A stretch of 64,000 nucleotides of DNA from Lojkania enalia (taxonomy: Eukaryota > Ascomycota > Dothideomycetes > Pleosporales): NCBI GenBank assembly GCA_010094045.1, contig ML986588.1:62001-126000 (forward strand). Reading direction: 5' to 3'. How positions within the stretch are numbered: position 1 is the first letter of the stretch; each line of letters begins with the position of its first letter. Below the pieces are notes generated by a model. The model saw nothing but the letters and a program-made list of their open reading frames with translations. It searched no databases and had not been told where the DNA came from. A program made the translations under genes and the position numbers. Of the stretch, positions 25,403-36,139 are shown piece after piece.

Positions 25403-25596
25403 TTAGTGCTGGAGAATGCCACAGATTAGCTACCGGCCCTCTAGCCACGACATAATAAGAGGGATTCTTACGCTGCAGGCTCCGCAGCCGCAAGAGTTGC
25501 AGTCACCGCTGCATCCACAGCTCTGGCATTCGCTAGAGACGTCTAATCAGCACCAAAGATAAGGCGAAGGGGGTAGATGGCGTACCATGGAGACAT
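25403..25596 (-). CDS. Metallothionein-like small cysteine-rich protein (25 aa)
   Basis: Three exons on the minus strand: 25596-25586 (11 nt), 25532-25472 (61 nt), 25408-25403 (6 nt). Introns are 53 and 63 nt, each with a GT donor, AG acceptor and a CTGAT/CTAAT branch-like element. The product is 25 aa, MSPCECQSCGCSGDCNSC followed by GCGACSH. It has eight cysteines, spaced C-x-C-x2-C-x-C-x3-C-x2-C-x-C-x2-C, and no aromatic residue. Length and Cys-x-Cys pattern match copper metallothioneins of Neurospora type (25-26 aa), which buffer Cu(I) in the cytosol. If the second intron is not removed the peptide ends instead after a further 12 residues (SVRIPLIMSWLEGR end). It is too short for ordinary gene finding; evidence is pattern and intron fit, not homology search. 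Confidence 0.7.
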
Positions 25597-25620
25597 GGTG
25601 TAAGGGGTTTGGTTGGTTGA

Positions 25621-25630
25621 TTTGGGCTGG
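25621..25630 (+). promoter_or_regulatory. Candidate copper-response element upstream of metallothionein-like gene
   Basis: TTTGGGCTGG matches the fungal copper-regulator core THNNGCTG and lies about 25-35 bp upstream of the minus-strand start codon. Two further GCTG cores (near 25643 and 25656) do not match the full consensus. The motif is short, so chance is a real alternative. Confidence 0.3.
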
Positions 25631-25711
25631 GTAAAATATAATTGCTGGGTTGATTTGCTGGAGGGTGGCTTCGGATGACCTGGGTTATCCATCAGGGTGC
25701 CCACGGCCAGC

Positions 25712-25719
25712 TATATATA
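25712..25719 (-). promoter_or_regulatory. TATA box candidate for metallothionein-like gene
   Basis: TATATATA about 115 bp upstream of the metallothionein-like ATG. A clear TATA box suits a strongly inducible small gene. Confidence 0.4.
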
Positions 25720-27316
25720 CTCCTCCTGAACACCCCCATCCAAGTGACCGATAACATACCAGCATGGAATCGACACTCCCACCTCCCCCACCAACGCTAC
25801 GTTCGCATACCGCGGCAAGCGGGGAATTTGCCTCCCACCCAGTCGCCGAAAGCCCACATCCCCGTCTCTTGAGTCAGCTGTGAAGCTGTGCCGCTGTTAC
25901 TGGTTGGTATTCAGCTAGACTGCACCAGGCGTCGCGCCTAGCCAGACGGAGGGATAAGAGAGGCGAGCGGTGAGCCTATGATGTCGAGGGAGCCCCCACC
26001 ATCTCACATGTTGTGATGCCACGGACTCGGGATAGAGCGATCCTTTGTCGCTTGGGATGGCGTGGGATAGGCCCCTAATGCTCATGCTTCATCTGCTGAT
26101 GGTAATCACATGCAAGACTAGGGCATCATAACCTCGACAAGCGGGGTTTGTGCTACATTTGCTTTTTATTTCGGAGTATTGGTTTGCGTGGGCTGGAGTT
26201 CTAGAGCGATGTTGAGTAATGGATTGATCGTATGAACAAGGAGATCGATGTGTCCGCATACTGCCGAGCGTGTACCCATGATGTAAGAAGCTTGGGCGAG
26301 GGATGTGGGATACCGAACCTAGAAGTACCAGTTGACCAGTCGGTGAAAGGGCTATGATACTTCTGAAGTGCCCAGGAAGGTACGCAGGTGTACGCATGCG
26401 TGCGATGTTGCAGATGACCGCAGCGGCAGGTATCTTGCTGGTACCGTCTCTGATCCGTCGACATGGAGTAATGCCATTAGCACTCACTCGTCCTCCCACT
26501 GGCCATCATGGTGCTCACCCTTGTTCACTTTACTAGGTTTAGTTAGGCACTTTGCATGTACATGATTAGAAAGTACCACTAATGCCATGACACTCTTATC
26601 ATCGAGCTGGATTACAGGATTGGCTATCTTATCGTACGATGTTGAGCAAGAAACATATCCTTTGAAGCCCAAGGTAGGTGAACCAATCGGGGAAAGCGTG
26701 CCACTAAACCTCTTTCAGCATTCAACTTCACGATCTTCTTACTACCTACAACGTCGTCGAGACACGTCTACCTAGCCACCTTATAATGATGGCTTGCGCC
26801 GCTTGGAAGGACGGCGATTCAAGATTGCATTTCTGCTATAGTAATCACTAGTCGCATATCCTATTATAAAGAACCCACAATCTAAGAACATCTCAAGCCA
26901 TGAATTAATTAGTATGCCATTCAACAATGATATGGGTTGTGCCAAATATGACTATGATAGTAATATCAAGTCCTCAGAATCCGGTATCAGTGTGCATTAG
27001 AGCCGTGGTGGCTCAGCTGTAAAACTAAAACACAAAAATCTGTTCATGCTGAGGAATCAACAGGAGATTTTGTGCTGAAACGCCGACTTGTATATATTAA
27101 GCAAAGAAAACCATCATCCGTTATCCATCTCAACAAGCCACCATATCGTCCACAGAGAGCTAGCATTGAGGTCTGAAGTGGCGCAGCACTTACAAGGCCA
27201 AAATATTCTCGCGTGAATAGGCGGTGTACAAACTAGGCGCCAAAACCATCAATCAAATATAATTACCCAGAAAGCCTATCCTCATCCACAATCGTCAAAT
27301 CACCAATCAACAAACC
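25720..27316. other. Gene-poor region, nothing recognised
   Basis: About 1.6 kb. Frames at 26089-26499, 26201-26464 and 26587-26775 have no recognisable domains or codon structure. The last 100 bp before 27317 are C/A-rich and look like a 5' UTR. Confidence 0.45.
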
Positions 27317-28084
27317 ATGAACGCCCATTACACCCACCACTCAAACCCACAAAACCCACAATCTTCTCTCCTCACCCTCTCCCTCTCCCTCCGTTACCAA
27401 ATCTACAAAACCCTCATCCTCCCTCGTTCAACAGAGCCGTCGACATTCCTAAACCTGTCCCTCACGTGCCGACAGATTAACGAGGAATTTCTATCTGCGT
27501 ATAACTACCACAAGCACTCCCGCTTCCAATTTTGTCTAGCCCGATCGCACCAATCACGCTCAACAACCCAATTCCACACATGGTCCTACCACACCACTCC
27601 ATGGGGCTCTCCCATCTCCATAACCCCATCTTTCGCCTCCAGATTGAAGGAATGCGTTGTGCGCTGCACGATCGAAGAGCTTAGCGACTTCGAAAGACGC
27701 TCGGAAGTTGGGGGCGAGTGCTTTAAGGATTGTATGAGGATTTTGACGAGGACGTTTAAGGGGCTGGATGGTTTGCGGAAGTTGGAGGTTGTGTTTGATT
27801 GTTTTGTATTTGAGAAGAGGGAGGGGTTGTATGGGAGGGAGGAGGTGTTTGCAAGGGTCAGACAGCTGTGTGACTTGCCCGGGGCGAAGAGTATTACGGT
27901 TGTGCTACCGGGGGAAATGTTGGTTTGGAGTAAGCCGGTGAATAAGGGGAGGAGGAGTGTTGGAGTAGTTAAGGAGAATTGGATTTTGGAGGTTCGGGAA
28001 CGGAAATTAGAATGTGAGAATGCTGGGGTTGATTGTAGGGCGAGGTTTCCGGAGGGGTATGGGTTTAGGAGAGGGGTGTCGTGA
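27317..28084 (+). CDS. Hypothetical protein, F-box/2EXR-like N-terminus
   Basis: A single uninterrupted 255-aa frame starting MNAHYTHHSNPQNPQ. Residues about 18-60 (LSLRYQIYKTLILP ... NLSLTCRQINEEF) resemble the opening of fungal 2EXR/F-box-like proteins, in which a short helix pair precedes a TCRQIxxE motif. The rest has a conserved-looking LRKLEVVFDCFVF segment and a basic C-terminus, without catalytic motifs or membrane segments. Such proteins are large, fast-evolving families in filamentous ascomycetes and mostly unstudied. Base composition changes abruptly near 27710, from C-rich to G-rich on the coding strand. Function is not assignable. Confidence 0.6.
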   Translation: MNAHYTHHSNPQNPQSSLLTLSLSLRYQIYKTLILPRSTEPSTFLNLSLTCRQINEEFLSAYNYHKHSRFQFCLARSHQSRSTTQFHTWSYHTTPWGSPISITPSFASRLKECVVRCTIEELSDFERRSEVGGECFKDCMRILTRTFKGLDGLRKLEVVFDCFVFEKREGLYGREEVFARVRQLCDLPGAKSITVVLPGEMLVWSKPVNKGRRSVGVVKENWILEVRERKLECENAGVDCRARFPEGYGFRRGVS

Positions 28085-29271
28085 AGGGGAGTATTAGGGC
28101 TCATGTCATGTATTATGGCTTCGTGTTCATAGTTTCCTCATAGATGTTGCTGCTGTTATTGTATTTGCGGTTTGGTATCGAATTGCCTACTTAAACTTTT
28201 AGCTCCTTGCTGCTGGTGTTTCAAAGACTTATGTCCAAATATAATGGATTTACTGCGTGCTCTTGACTGCAAAGACCTAGGCGCCATCATCTTATATCTG
28301 TCAGGTATACCTATGGTGTAGAATTATTACGGTGTAGCTGAATTTACTCCAATCATTTTGCAAGTCAAATTACCTGGCAACGCTCAGAAAATCTATTTAA
28401 TCAATCCCCATTTTAGATTTAGTATTTACATAGACTTTCTAACGCTAGACTTATCGAGGCTAATCTCTTTGTTTGGCTCCTAGGTATGGTTTCCTTTCAT
28501 CACGTGAATGCCTACAAAAGTATACCTACCTTCCGTATGCAATCACCCCCTTCATCTATGTATATAAAGGATGCGGTATCTGACTCTTCATCCACTCCTG
28601 TGTCTAAATGTATGTCGTTGCCTTCTATCGCGAGCCCTACCGCTTATCGCGAAACATTTAAATAGAATGTGGAGGTCTGAGATAGTGAGGCTGCAGAATA
28701 TCCCCAATACTGAACTAGCAGATGCGGCTAGAGACAACCACATTAGAAGCTAGCCGGTCTGTCGGAATCGGGAATAGCATGTATCAGTGTCAGAGTACGC
28801 TTTCCCAATCACAACGCAGTGTACTGGTATGATCGCGCAGGCGAACAACGTGCAACCCCATATTTTCGTTTTCAACCGTGGTTTTTCGGCGGCAATTCCT
28901 ATTTGTCGTAAACTTATCACTTACCCCGCTCACTCCGGTGAGGTCCTATGCCTTCCTCTCAGCCTTGCTGCACATTATGCAACACCAGCTACGCACGAAG
29001 CAAATCAAATCTCGTTAATAACACCAACATGAGGCCTTATCTAAGTATACCGTATTTATGGACTAAGAATGGTAAGGAGATCTATATCAATCATGCAATT
29101 TGAGTTCACCGGCAGCGGTAGCTTCCCAACTGGACATCTCTTACTCAGCCTTTCGTCTCTACCTTCAAAAGAAAGTACATGATTCAAAACTAAACACACA
29201 AGAGCCAGAAGCAGAAAGGTTACTAGAGTTGTAAAAAGGCACAAAGAAACTGGCCCCTAAACAAAGCTAGT
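28085..29271. other. Gene-poor region, nothing recognised
   Basis: About 1.2 kb of AT-rich sequence with only short, non-protein-like frames (for example 28571-28753, 28787-29032). Confidence 0.45.
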
Positions 29272-30356
29272 ATGAGTAACACTAACGATGAGATTTGGAC
29301 GAAAATCGACTATACCGTGAAAGATCCGAAGCACGAGCACGAGAAGCCGTACGACATTAGATATGATACTGGGGGAGTTATGCCAAGCACAAACCTCACA
29401 AATGAAGCCAAACAAGTCGTAATCCATGACTTCCGGTCCCTTCAGGATCCTCGAAACTTCGAAGAATATGGGTTTTCATTGGAAAGGCTGGGTTGTACTT
29501 TGACAGATACAGTGTTCCACGAGCAGAAGAGCATAGAGGAGGTATACTATCCGGTAATCGAGAAGATTCTTTGGGACAAGTTTCCCAACGCAGACGCGGT
29601 CCTTATCCTCGAATATAACGTAACCTTCACCAATTATTTGTATTTGTCACGATATGCTGACCTGGCTCGCAGCTCCGGAAAAGGCATGCAGAGTTTCCTG
29701 CTGGAGAAAACGAAATTAATTTTGAACACGCACAGCCAGTGACACTCGCTCATATCGGTGAGCCATTTTGAATCCATCATCAGGACAAAGTCTGACTTAA
29801 CTTTGCACCAGATTTTTCCCTCGACTCAGCTACCAAGACAGCTTGCGCAGCCTTTGGAATACCTCAAGATCGATGTCGGCGCCTGTTGGCAGTAAAGTGA
29901 GCCTTCCCAGTACGCTCACGAGCTGTTTTCAGAATTTAATTTAATGATAAACAGCTTTTGGAAGTCTCTTCAGGGGCCTGGGAACGACTGGCCTCTAGCA
30001 CTCTGCGACCATCGAACTATCAACCACGCTTCGGAAACCATCGTGGCGGATGTCGTATACCATAACAGATTCACCGAAAATGAAAAAGTCTACTACAACT
30101 CGAACCATAAGTGGTATTACTTCAAAAATCTGGGAGACGATGAAATAGTCATGTTTCTACAAAAAGATTCAGATATTGAGGGAGGTGGAGGTAAGTGATA
30201 CTCCTCCTAGGTCGAGGTTCATCATTTCTATTGCGCACTTTAAACCTAACCTATTTTCTAGGCGTCGTCCATTCCAGTTTTAACAATCCTAGAGTAGAAG
30301 TGAATGCACCACTACGGGCAAGTATTGAGATGAGGGCTTTTGTTATTTTTGCATAG
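29272..30356 (+). CDS. CmcJ/NvfI/AsaB-like oxygenase
   Basis: Five exons: 29272..29619, 29673..29757, 29812..29896, 29955..30190, 30262..30356; 849 nt, 282 aa. Introns are 53-71 nt. Recognisable family blocks are YDTGGVMPSTN, RKRHAEFPAGE, AQPVTLAHIDFSLDSA, WKSLQGPGNDWPLALCD, ADVVYHNR, KWYYFKNLGDDEIVMFLQ, and the end ASIEMRAFVIFA. The family includes NvfI, AsaB and CmcJ-related proteins, nonheme Fe(II)/2-oxoglutarate-type oxygenases in fungal secondary metabolism. The likely iron ligands are H143 and D145 (AHIDF) and H255 (VVHSSF), all present, so the gene looks functional. No other biosynthetic gene adjoins it. Substrate is unknown. Confidence 0.85.
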
Positions 30357-30489
30357 TGCACTTGAACGAGTGAAGTATTATCTAGCAAGAAAAACTACTG
30401 GCTACGATGTCTCCTTTGAATTGCAAATGACTTTGCTAAGACTACTTGTTTCATCCAAAACCGCTGCGTATTTTGATCAAGTGATTGAA

Positions 30490-30693
30490 TCACTCCCTAG
30501 ACTTAGTTGTTTTAGGAGCAATAAATTCACCTTTATCGTTGAATCCAAACTGCCCATTAGAACCACCACCTCTTGGGCCCATGCATTCTTTTCCGTGTTG
30601 AGAGTTCGAAGCTGACTCAGGGGCAGGCCAAATCGCCCTCCATGGTTGGGTCTTAGATTTTGGGGACTCGATCGGCATCGTTGCCGTAGGCAT
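30490..30693 (-). CDS. Possible small protein (67 aa), uncertain
   Basis: A minus-strand frame starting MPTATMPIESPKSKTQPW, with a Gly-rich centre and the end FGFNDKGEFIAPKTTKSRE. The composition (ordered Lys/Glu end, GxGGSNGQFGFNDKGEF) looks more protein-like than its neighbours. The frame continues upstream to a TAG that could be an acceptor (VYRE side), so it may be the last exon of a small gene. I do not recognise the family. Confidence 0.25.
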   Translation of the reverse strand: MPTATMPIESPKSKTQPWRAIWPAPESASNSQHGKECMGPRGGGSNGQFGFNDKGEFIAPKTTKSRE

Positions 30694-31763
30694 TGTCGAA
30701 CGCGATGTTTTGCTGGGTCTTTGAAAGTTGTCTCTCTATACAAGCTGAATGAGCACATGGACTTTGTTTTTGCTAATTTGACTTCGACTACGAACCCAAT
30801 ATTCTAACAAGCACTATTGATCAGAGTAGCGAATGTGGAGATGTGAAGCCTGGATATGAGAGGGCGACGAGGCATAAATACACCCCCTCTTTGCCTAGCT
30901 GACTAGCAAGGCAGACATGCCACCCCTCTTTCTCAAAGCCTTACGAGTAGCCATATGTTAGGGATTGCACGGTATCTAATCACAGCCCACAAATAAGCGT
31001 ATAGTTACCTGATCACGAGATGGCGTTTTGTTCGCATTCATACAAGATTGCTCGAGTGAGCGGAGCATTAAGCTAAGAAAGTACTGCACACTTATACGGC
31101 AGGGCAGACTAAAGGGCAGATTCAAAGGCATATTTAAGGCAAACCCGCCTTTTCCTTTGCTAGAGAGGCATAATCCCACATTCCACCCTTTCGCCTGCGC
31201 CCTCCGGCATGGGGGCCATAGACAAGTTACTTGGGTAGTTGTGGGTATCTAACTAATAGCGATATATGGCACAGTTGGCGTAAAATTTAAATACAGCGAG
31301 GCAAATATTCATGTACTACTTGTTTCAATTGGACATCGTATTTGCGTTGGCTTTGATTGGTAGCCCTATTTCTACATGCATGAGGTTAGCTCTAGCACCA
31401 ATCATGTTAATACTGGGCTTGATACGAGCAATGCCTGACTCGGTGGGTAATTGAATGGAAGATTGACACATATTCAAGTTTCTTGACTCGAAGTGGCTTT
31501 TATCTATGCGCTAGATGAAAAAAAAGCATGTTGGGAATAATCCGTGCGACGGTGTATGTTCTTCTAATAATTGTTTCGTGTTTGAATGATAAGAGGACCA
31601 GATATACTGCATGTTTCGCCACAAGCCGGAATAAATCCTAACACGAAGCAAGTGAGAAGTTTTTCCAATTATATTTCTGCTAATTCTGCCTCAAAGAACA
31701 TCCCTAGCCATGACCATCGCATGGATCAATCTATGAACACGCTATGGTCTGACTAGTGTTCAG
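30694..31763. other. Gene-poor region and probable 5' part of the 31.8 kb gene
   Basis: No confident gene. The first coding exon of the membrane protein at 31764 should lie here, because that frame has no ATG at its left end and opens just after a TTCAG acceptor. I could not choose the donor reliably. Confidence 0.45.
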
Positions 31764-33584
31764 GCGGCTCTCAATGTTATCATCTCGGTTTTGGGTACAA
31801 TAGGAGTATGGGCATTTTCACGTTACTGGTGGCAACGGGGGAGCACGAATGTGTTGCACGGCAAATGCGAGGTCCCATTGTCTGCCTTGTTAAGCCTCGC
31901 AAGTCCGGGCGAAGGTTGGGACGCAATTAGGGTGCTACGAAAAAAAATCTTTGCGAAAGAAAACTGGCGCTTGCTTTTCCAACTCTGTGTCGTCCTTACC
32001 GTAACACTGGCTTGCATGTTTGCAGGACCCATTGCCAAGGTATCACTCAGGAGCACTCTAACTATACAAAAAGACAAAATCCAAGTACTCCAATCTACTA
32101 AAGGGGATGGATATCTGGGACTTCGCCTCGATTCCAATGTGGAATGGAATGATACGATGCAAAGCTTAGATCAAGCTGGATTTCCATATGACCAGCTGCT
32201 TGACTATGTACCATTTGCCACTATACCTTGGACTTACATTATACACGAATGGGATCCGACATGGAGGGCAGAGTGTACATACCGCGAAGAAACGATGCTA
32301 CACAACGTCACAGCCACCGGAAATGCGACCATTGAAAACCCACTGGACGCATTTCCTGCCTACCGGGATAGTTACGATCCTTCATGGCTTGATAGATCAA
32401 AGTATAGGATCGAGGCTGCTTTCAGCAGCGAGGTAGTCTCCGCCGGTCAGCAGGAACTTATTTTCAAAGACACTTTATACTGGGTCCTTGTTCAATCCGA
32501 TCCGAGAGTAGATGATCACATGTACACGAATAACGAAACTTTGCAATTATCTCTTTCGGCTTTCTATGCGCATAGTTTCACTGTTCTTACCACCGAAGAC
32601 GCCACACAAGCTGCTGTGTCCACTTACCGACCAATTGGATCTGTTGAAAAATCGAGCTTCGTTAGGACAGAATGTAATATAACAAGGAAACCGGAGGTTT
32701 CGGACCCCGAAGCCGTACCCTGGATATGGACGAATGACACATGGTCGATTACCCACGCTTATAGAACATACTGGATGGTAGCGGTTGGCGAGAAGTCTTC
32801 AAAGAACCTAACAGTTACACCACCTACGCCACAAGAATTGTTCAGATTCTATCAAGCGTATATGGCATCTGTGAACACCTATTATTCTTATCCATCTATA
32901 CGGAAAGTCAGCGTTTGGATGGATACAGTACAGCTCTCCACGATCATATTAATAATGGTTGTTCTTCTGGTCCTATTAGAACTCTGGTTAGCCGGTCGCT
33001 ATTTCTGGTTTCTGCGACGTCATAAGACAGGACTTGAGACGATGTGCATTCCAGATGGCAAGATGGAATGGATGATTCGTGCCGCTAAACTCGAAGCCGA
33101 AGAATTAGATGACATTGACGGAAAGTCCCCGAAGGACAGAGATTATCTACACAAAGCATCTTTTGGGAACATTGTAGAAGCTGGGCTACCTCCTCTTGAG
33201 CTCGCTCGAGTATACACTAGCAAAAACTCGATCTCTGGCTCAACTTCGAGTACTCACGGACGTTCATTATCCAAGAAAACATTGCAAAATCCTCCTAAGA
33301 TTCATGTTCGTCCCACTAAAGACCACGAAAAGGGTATCGAGAAAGACCTCTCCAATCTGGAACAATCTCCTAATTCTGCGAGCTCACAAAACGGCGTCAG
33401 CTTTACTGTTTTGCTCGACGACAAAAATTCCTCGTCTCGAGACCAGAGCTCTCATGAAAACATACTCATACCCCTCGAGGAACAATCCACGCCCAAAAGA
33501 CTTGTACCGGAGACCCAGAATGTTGATCCGGCTGACACTATAACTGCTGTAGATAATGAGCTTGATGAGAGAAAGCCAATATGA
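31764..33584 (+). CDS. Large glycosylated fungal membrane protein, 5' end unresolved
   Basis: Open frame after the acceptor TTCAG at 31763, giving about 606 aa; the initiating exon upstream is not resolved. Membrane segments: AALNVIISVLGTIGVWAF at the left end, LFQLCVVLTVTLACMFAG (about residues 68-85) and VQLSTIILIMVVLLVLLELW (about 385-405). The ~300-residue loop between the last two carries many NxS/T sites (NVT, NAT, NET, NIT, NDT, NLT), so it is likely extracellular. The C-terminal ~190 residues are Ser/Lys-rich and cytosolic-looking. This topology occurs in a family of uncharacterised membrane proteins in filamentous ascomycetes. No transporter or enzyme motif is seen. Confidence 0.6.
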   Translation, partial: AALNVIISVLGTIGVWAFSRYWWQRGSTNVLHGKCEVPLSALLSLASPGEGWDAIRVLRKKIFAKENWRLLFQLCVVLTVTLACMFAGPIAKVSLRSTLTIQKDKIQVLQSTKGDGYLGLRLDSNVEWNDTMQSLDQAGFPYDQLLDYVPFATIPWTYIIHEWDPTWRAECTYREETMLHNVTATGNATIENPLDAFPAYRDSYDPSWLDRSKYRIEAAFSSEVVSAGQQELIFKDTLYWVLVQSDPRVDDHMYTNNETLQLSLSAFYAHSFTVLTTEDATQAAVSTYRPIGSVEKSSFVRTECNITRKPEVSDPEAVPWIWTNDTWSITHAYRTYWMVAVGEKSSKNLTVTPPTPQELFRFYQAYMASVNTYYSYPSIRKVSVWMDTVQLSTIILIMVVLLVLLELWLAGRYFWFLRRHKTGLETMCIPDGKMEWMIRAAKLEAEELDDIDGKSPKDRDYLHKASFGNIVEAGLPPLELARVYTSKNSISGSTSSTHGRSLSKKTLQNPPKIHVRPTKDHEKGIEKDLSNLEQSPNSASSQNGVSFTVLLDDKNSSSRDQSSHENILIPLEEQSTPKRLVPETQNVDPADTITAVDNELDERKPI

Positions 33585-34367
33585 AAAAAAAAAAAAAAAA
33601 AAGTTTTTTTTATTTTTTTAATTTTTATTTGCAATTTCCGGAAATATGCTGCATGAGAGGTTATATTCGTTCTGTATGTTTTGAATCTGCTAATCGCTTG
33701 ACTGTCGCTACGAAAGATTTCTGGAATTTCAGAGTTCGCACAATAATGAATAGTCTGTTCCCATTCGTTATGAGAAAAAAAAAAAAAAAGATAGATTGTA
33801 GCCGGCAAGAACCCAAATAAGATACCGCTAGTATTACAACACATAGTGGCTGCCTATCTAGAACAAGCCGTTTGCTTTATTCTCATGATAGTGACTTTTA
33901 AGGTGAAGTGCCATTGTGAGCAGCAATGAAACTCATATAGAATACATGTACCTCAGAAAATTCTCGACTTCGTTGACTTTCCTTTAGTGCACAGATGTTC
34001 TAGTATTCACTTATTAGAGTTTTTTTTTCTTAGCCCTACTCAGTGTCCACCTCAAAGACCGTTATCATAGCGGAAGAGAACATCTATAATGGTTTCCAAA
34101 GCGCTCCCCTTGAAGCTTTCTCTCAACAAGGTAGAGAAAATGCAAGTGGCGATCTAAAACTGGCACGCGAGGGAAAAAGTTATATTAGCGTTGAATACAA
34201 CATGCACATATTATATAAATCCCTCTGAACGAGATCGGTCAGAAAAACCTTGTCTCCATGCGTACCCACAAGCAACCGGGGCATCATCCAACACCCAACA
34301 CCAAATGCTCCTCGAGACCCCGAACAATAGTAATACAATGACTGAAATTTAACAAAAGCTGGGTACT
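33585..34367. other. Convergent intergenic region with A/T tracts
   Basis: Begins with an A-run of about 19 nt overlapping the stop codon of the membrane protein, followed directly by T-runs, then an A-run at about 33775-33788 and a T-run at 34020-34030. The homopolymers may mark decayed insertion tails or simple slippage. No gene is seen. Confidence 0.5.
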
Positions 34368-36139
34368 TCAAATATCCAATTGCATCCTAATATCATCGCC
34401 CAGCCTCCACTCGTCCTCTCTCGCCGTCCTCTCTAACGGAGAAGCGAAATCATCTTCGTCACTCCGCCTGCTAAGATCTGTACTTGTCGAACTTGCTATG
34501 GTGGCTGCTTTATCGCTTCCGCCTCTACTTCTACTGCGATGATGCTTCTTCTTGAACCAGCTTCTTCGTGATCTTGTGGATGTAGCGTCTGTGTCGCTGG
34601 CGATTGAGGCGGCGTATTCAGAAGATGGCCTTCCGTTGGCGACGACTGTTGCTTCTGAAGTGGCACTAGATGAGGGTCTTGGAGGGAGAGCTGGAGTGAG
34701 GGATGAGGTAGGCGGTTCACCTGAGTCGTTTACGGGGTCAAGTTTGGGCGTTGGGGTAGGAGTTATTTCGGTCGAAGGTGTCACTTCTACAAGCTCCGCG
34801 TCACGGTACCATTTTCGGCGGCGCGTGTAGCGGCCCCAGCCATCTTGTCCCCGCCGGCCGTCCCGCCACTGTCGGGATGTTAGAATGGAGAAACAGAGAA
34901 GATCGGCCAATCGGTTCTTACCTTGGTATCGTAATATATCCATCCTGCCTCATCGTTGTTGGATGTCCCTTTGCCGCCCTTGCTACCTGGCTCGGTACCT
35001 TCCATTTTCCATTCACTCCCTTGCACCCACCTCCATCTTGCATGACCGCCTTCTACTTCGGGAAGTTCGAATTGATCTTTAGACGGCGTAGGATTTAGAT
35101 GTTCATCTGTCCAAGCTGCCCTTTCGTAGGCAAGCATGGACGCTGTCCAGCCAATTCCCAGCCATCGGCGCTGATTCTCATAGATGCTGAAAGTAAAACG
35201 CACGCCGGGGGAGTCGGGACGTCGTTTTGCAGCAAGGGAAGCTGCGATTTCTTGTGCACTCTTCCGCCGCGGAGGTAACGTTGGTGACCCGTCCTTGGCT
35301 GCAGGTTCGCCGAAGTTTAGGCCTGTGAGGAAGGCACATACCCTACGCACAAATCTCGAGCGCCATAGTATTGTTCGAGATACACGAGCTGGCCGCGAGT
35401 GCCAACTCAGAACAACTGTGCCTACAGCGAGAACGACTCGTTTCGTTGTCAGGATATAAAATGGAGGAAGAGTGAGAGTGATCCACAGCGGTGTAACAAA
35501 TAGTATACGAATGAAAAGAATAGTGAGAGCGGGTCGGGTAGTAGCAGAAGTTGCCGTCCTTTGAGTAGAAAGGAAATCGGTAAGCCGAAGGAACGGATCA
35601 AGTAGAATATTACAGCGCGAGGTAAACAGCTTCAGGGTGTCCACAATCTCCTCCAAGCTCTTATGATGCTTGATGTTGCTCTCAGATTCGGCCCTCTTGT
35701 GGGCCTTTTGCCCTTTCTCACCGGTCCACCCGGTCGAGGATAGTGGAGAATATCTTCGGGTGTACATGCCCAGTATTAGCCCGACGACCACAATAATCGG
35801 CCCCGCATATCGTGTGAAAGTGTCTCCGTACAAAACTATGGCCCAGAATGCCGCAACAAGCAGGAAGCTTTCCCATGGGTCACCGGTTGTCCATGTCACC
35901 AGACCAAAAAACTTGTTCAATGGTAGAATAAATGGATGGGAGTACGCAAGCACACGGGTAATTTGTGGAGGGGTCGCAACAAGTAAAGGCGACTTCTGGT
36001 GGACTAGAATGGCAGAGCGCAGCTTCGCTTGCGGAGTTGCTTGACCCAGGGTGGACGGCGAGAAGGCAGCGTATGTGGGCGGGTTAGCGTCTCCGAGCTG
36101 CGGGGAGGCATCGCTTTGAGGCCGGGAAGGGGTGGACAT
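34368..36139 (-). CDS. PEX30/PEX23-family peroxisomal membrane peroxin (dysferlin domain)
   Basis: Two exons on the minus strand, 36139-34922 and 34868-34368, phase 0, about 572 aa from MSTPSRPQSD. The frame is open above 36139 but with no ATG, so an extra upstream exon is possible. Hydrophobic segments occur around WESFLLVAAFWAIVLYG, YAGPIIVVVGLILGMY and LFIRILFVTPLWITLTLPP. The C-terminal half holds a dysferlin-type domain: FTFSIYENQRRWLGIGWTASML, then WRWVQGSEW, then WIYYDTK joined by splicing to WRDGRRGQDGWGRYTRRRKW. This arrangement is that of Pex30/31/32/Pex23 proteins, which regulate peroxisome number at ER-peroxisome contact regions. The Ser-rich tail ends with an acidic segment. Confidence 0.85.

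Noticed and set aside
26998..27030. AGCC...GGCT short hairpin resembling a D-arm (TGGCTCAGCTG)
   Set aside because: No accompanying acceptor, anticodon or T-arm; chance similarity.
27586..28104. 172-aa antisense frame
   Set aside because: It is the mirror of a G-rich gene half; its Ser/Pro/Thr-rich translation has no ordered features, while the plus strand shows a recognisable N-terminal motif.
29272..33584. Secondary-metabolite gene cluster around the NvfI/AsaB-like oxygenase
   Set aside because: No synthase, P450, tailoring enzyme, transporter or regulator is adjacent; the neighbours are an uncharacterised membrane protein and empty sequence.
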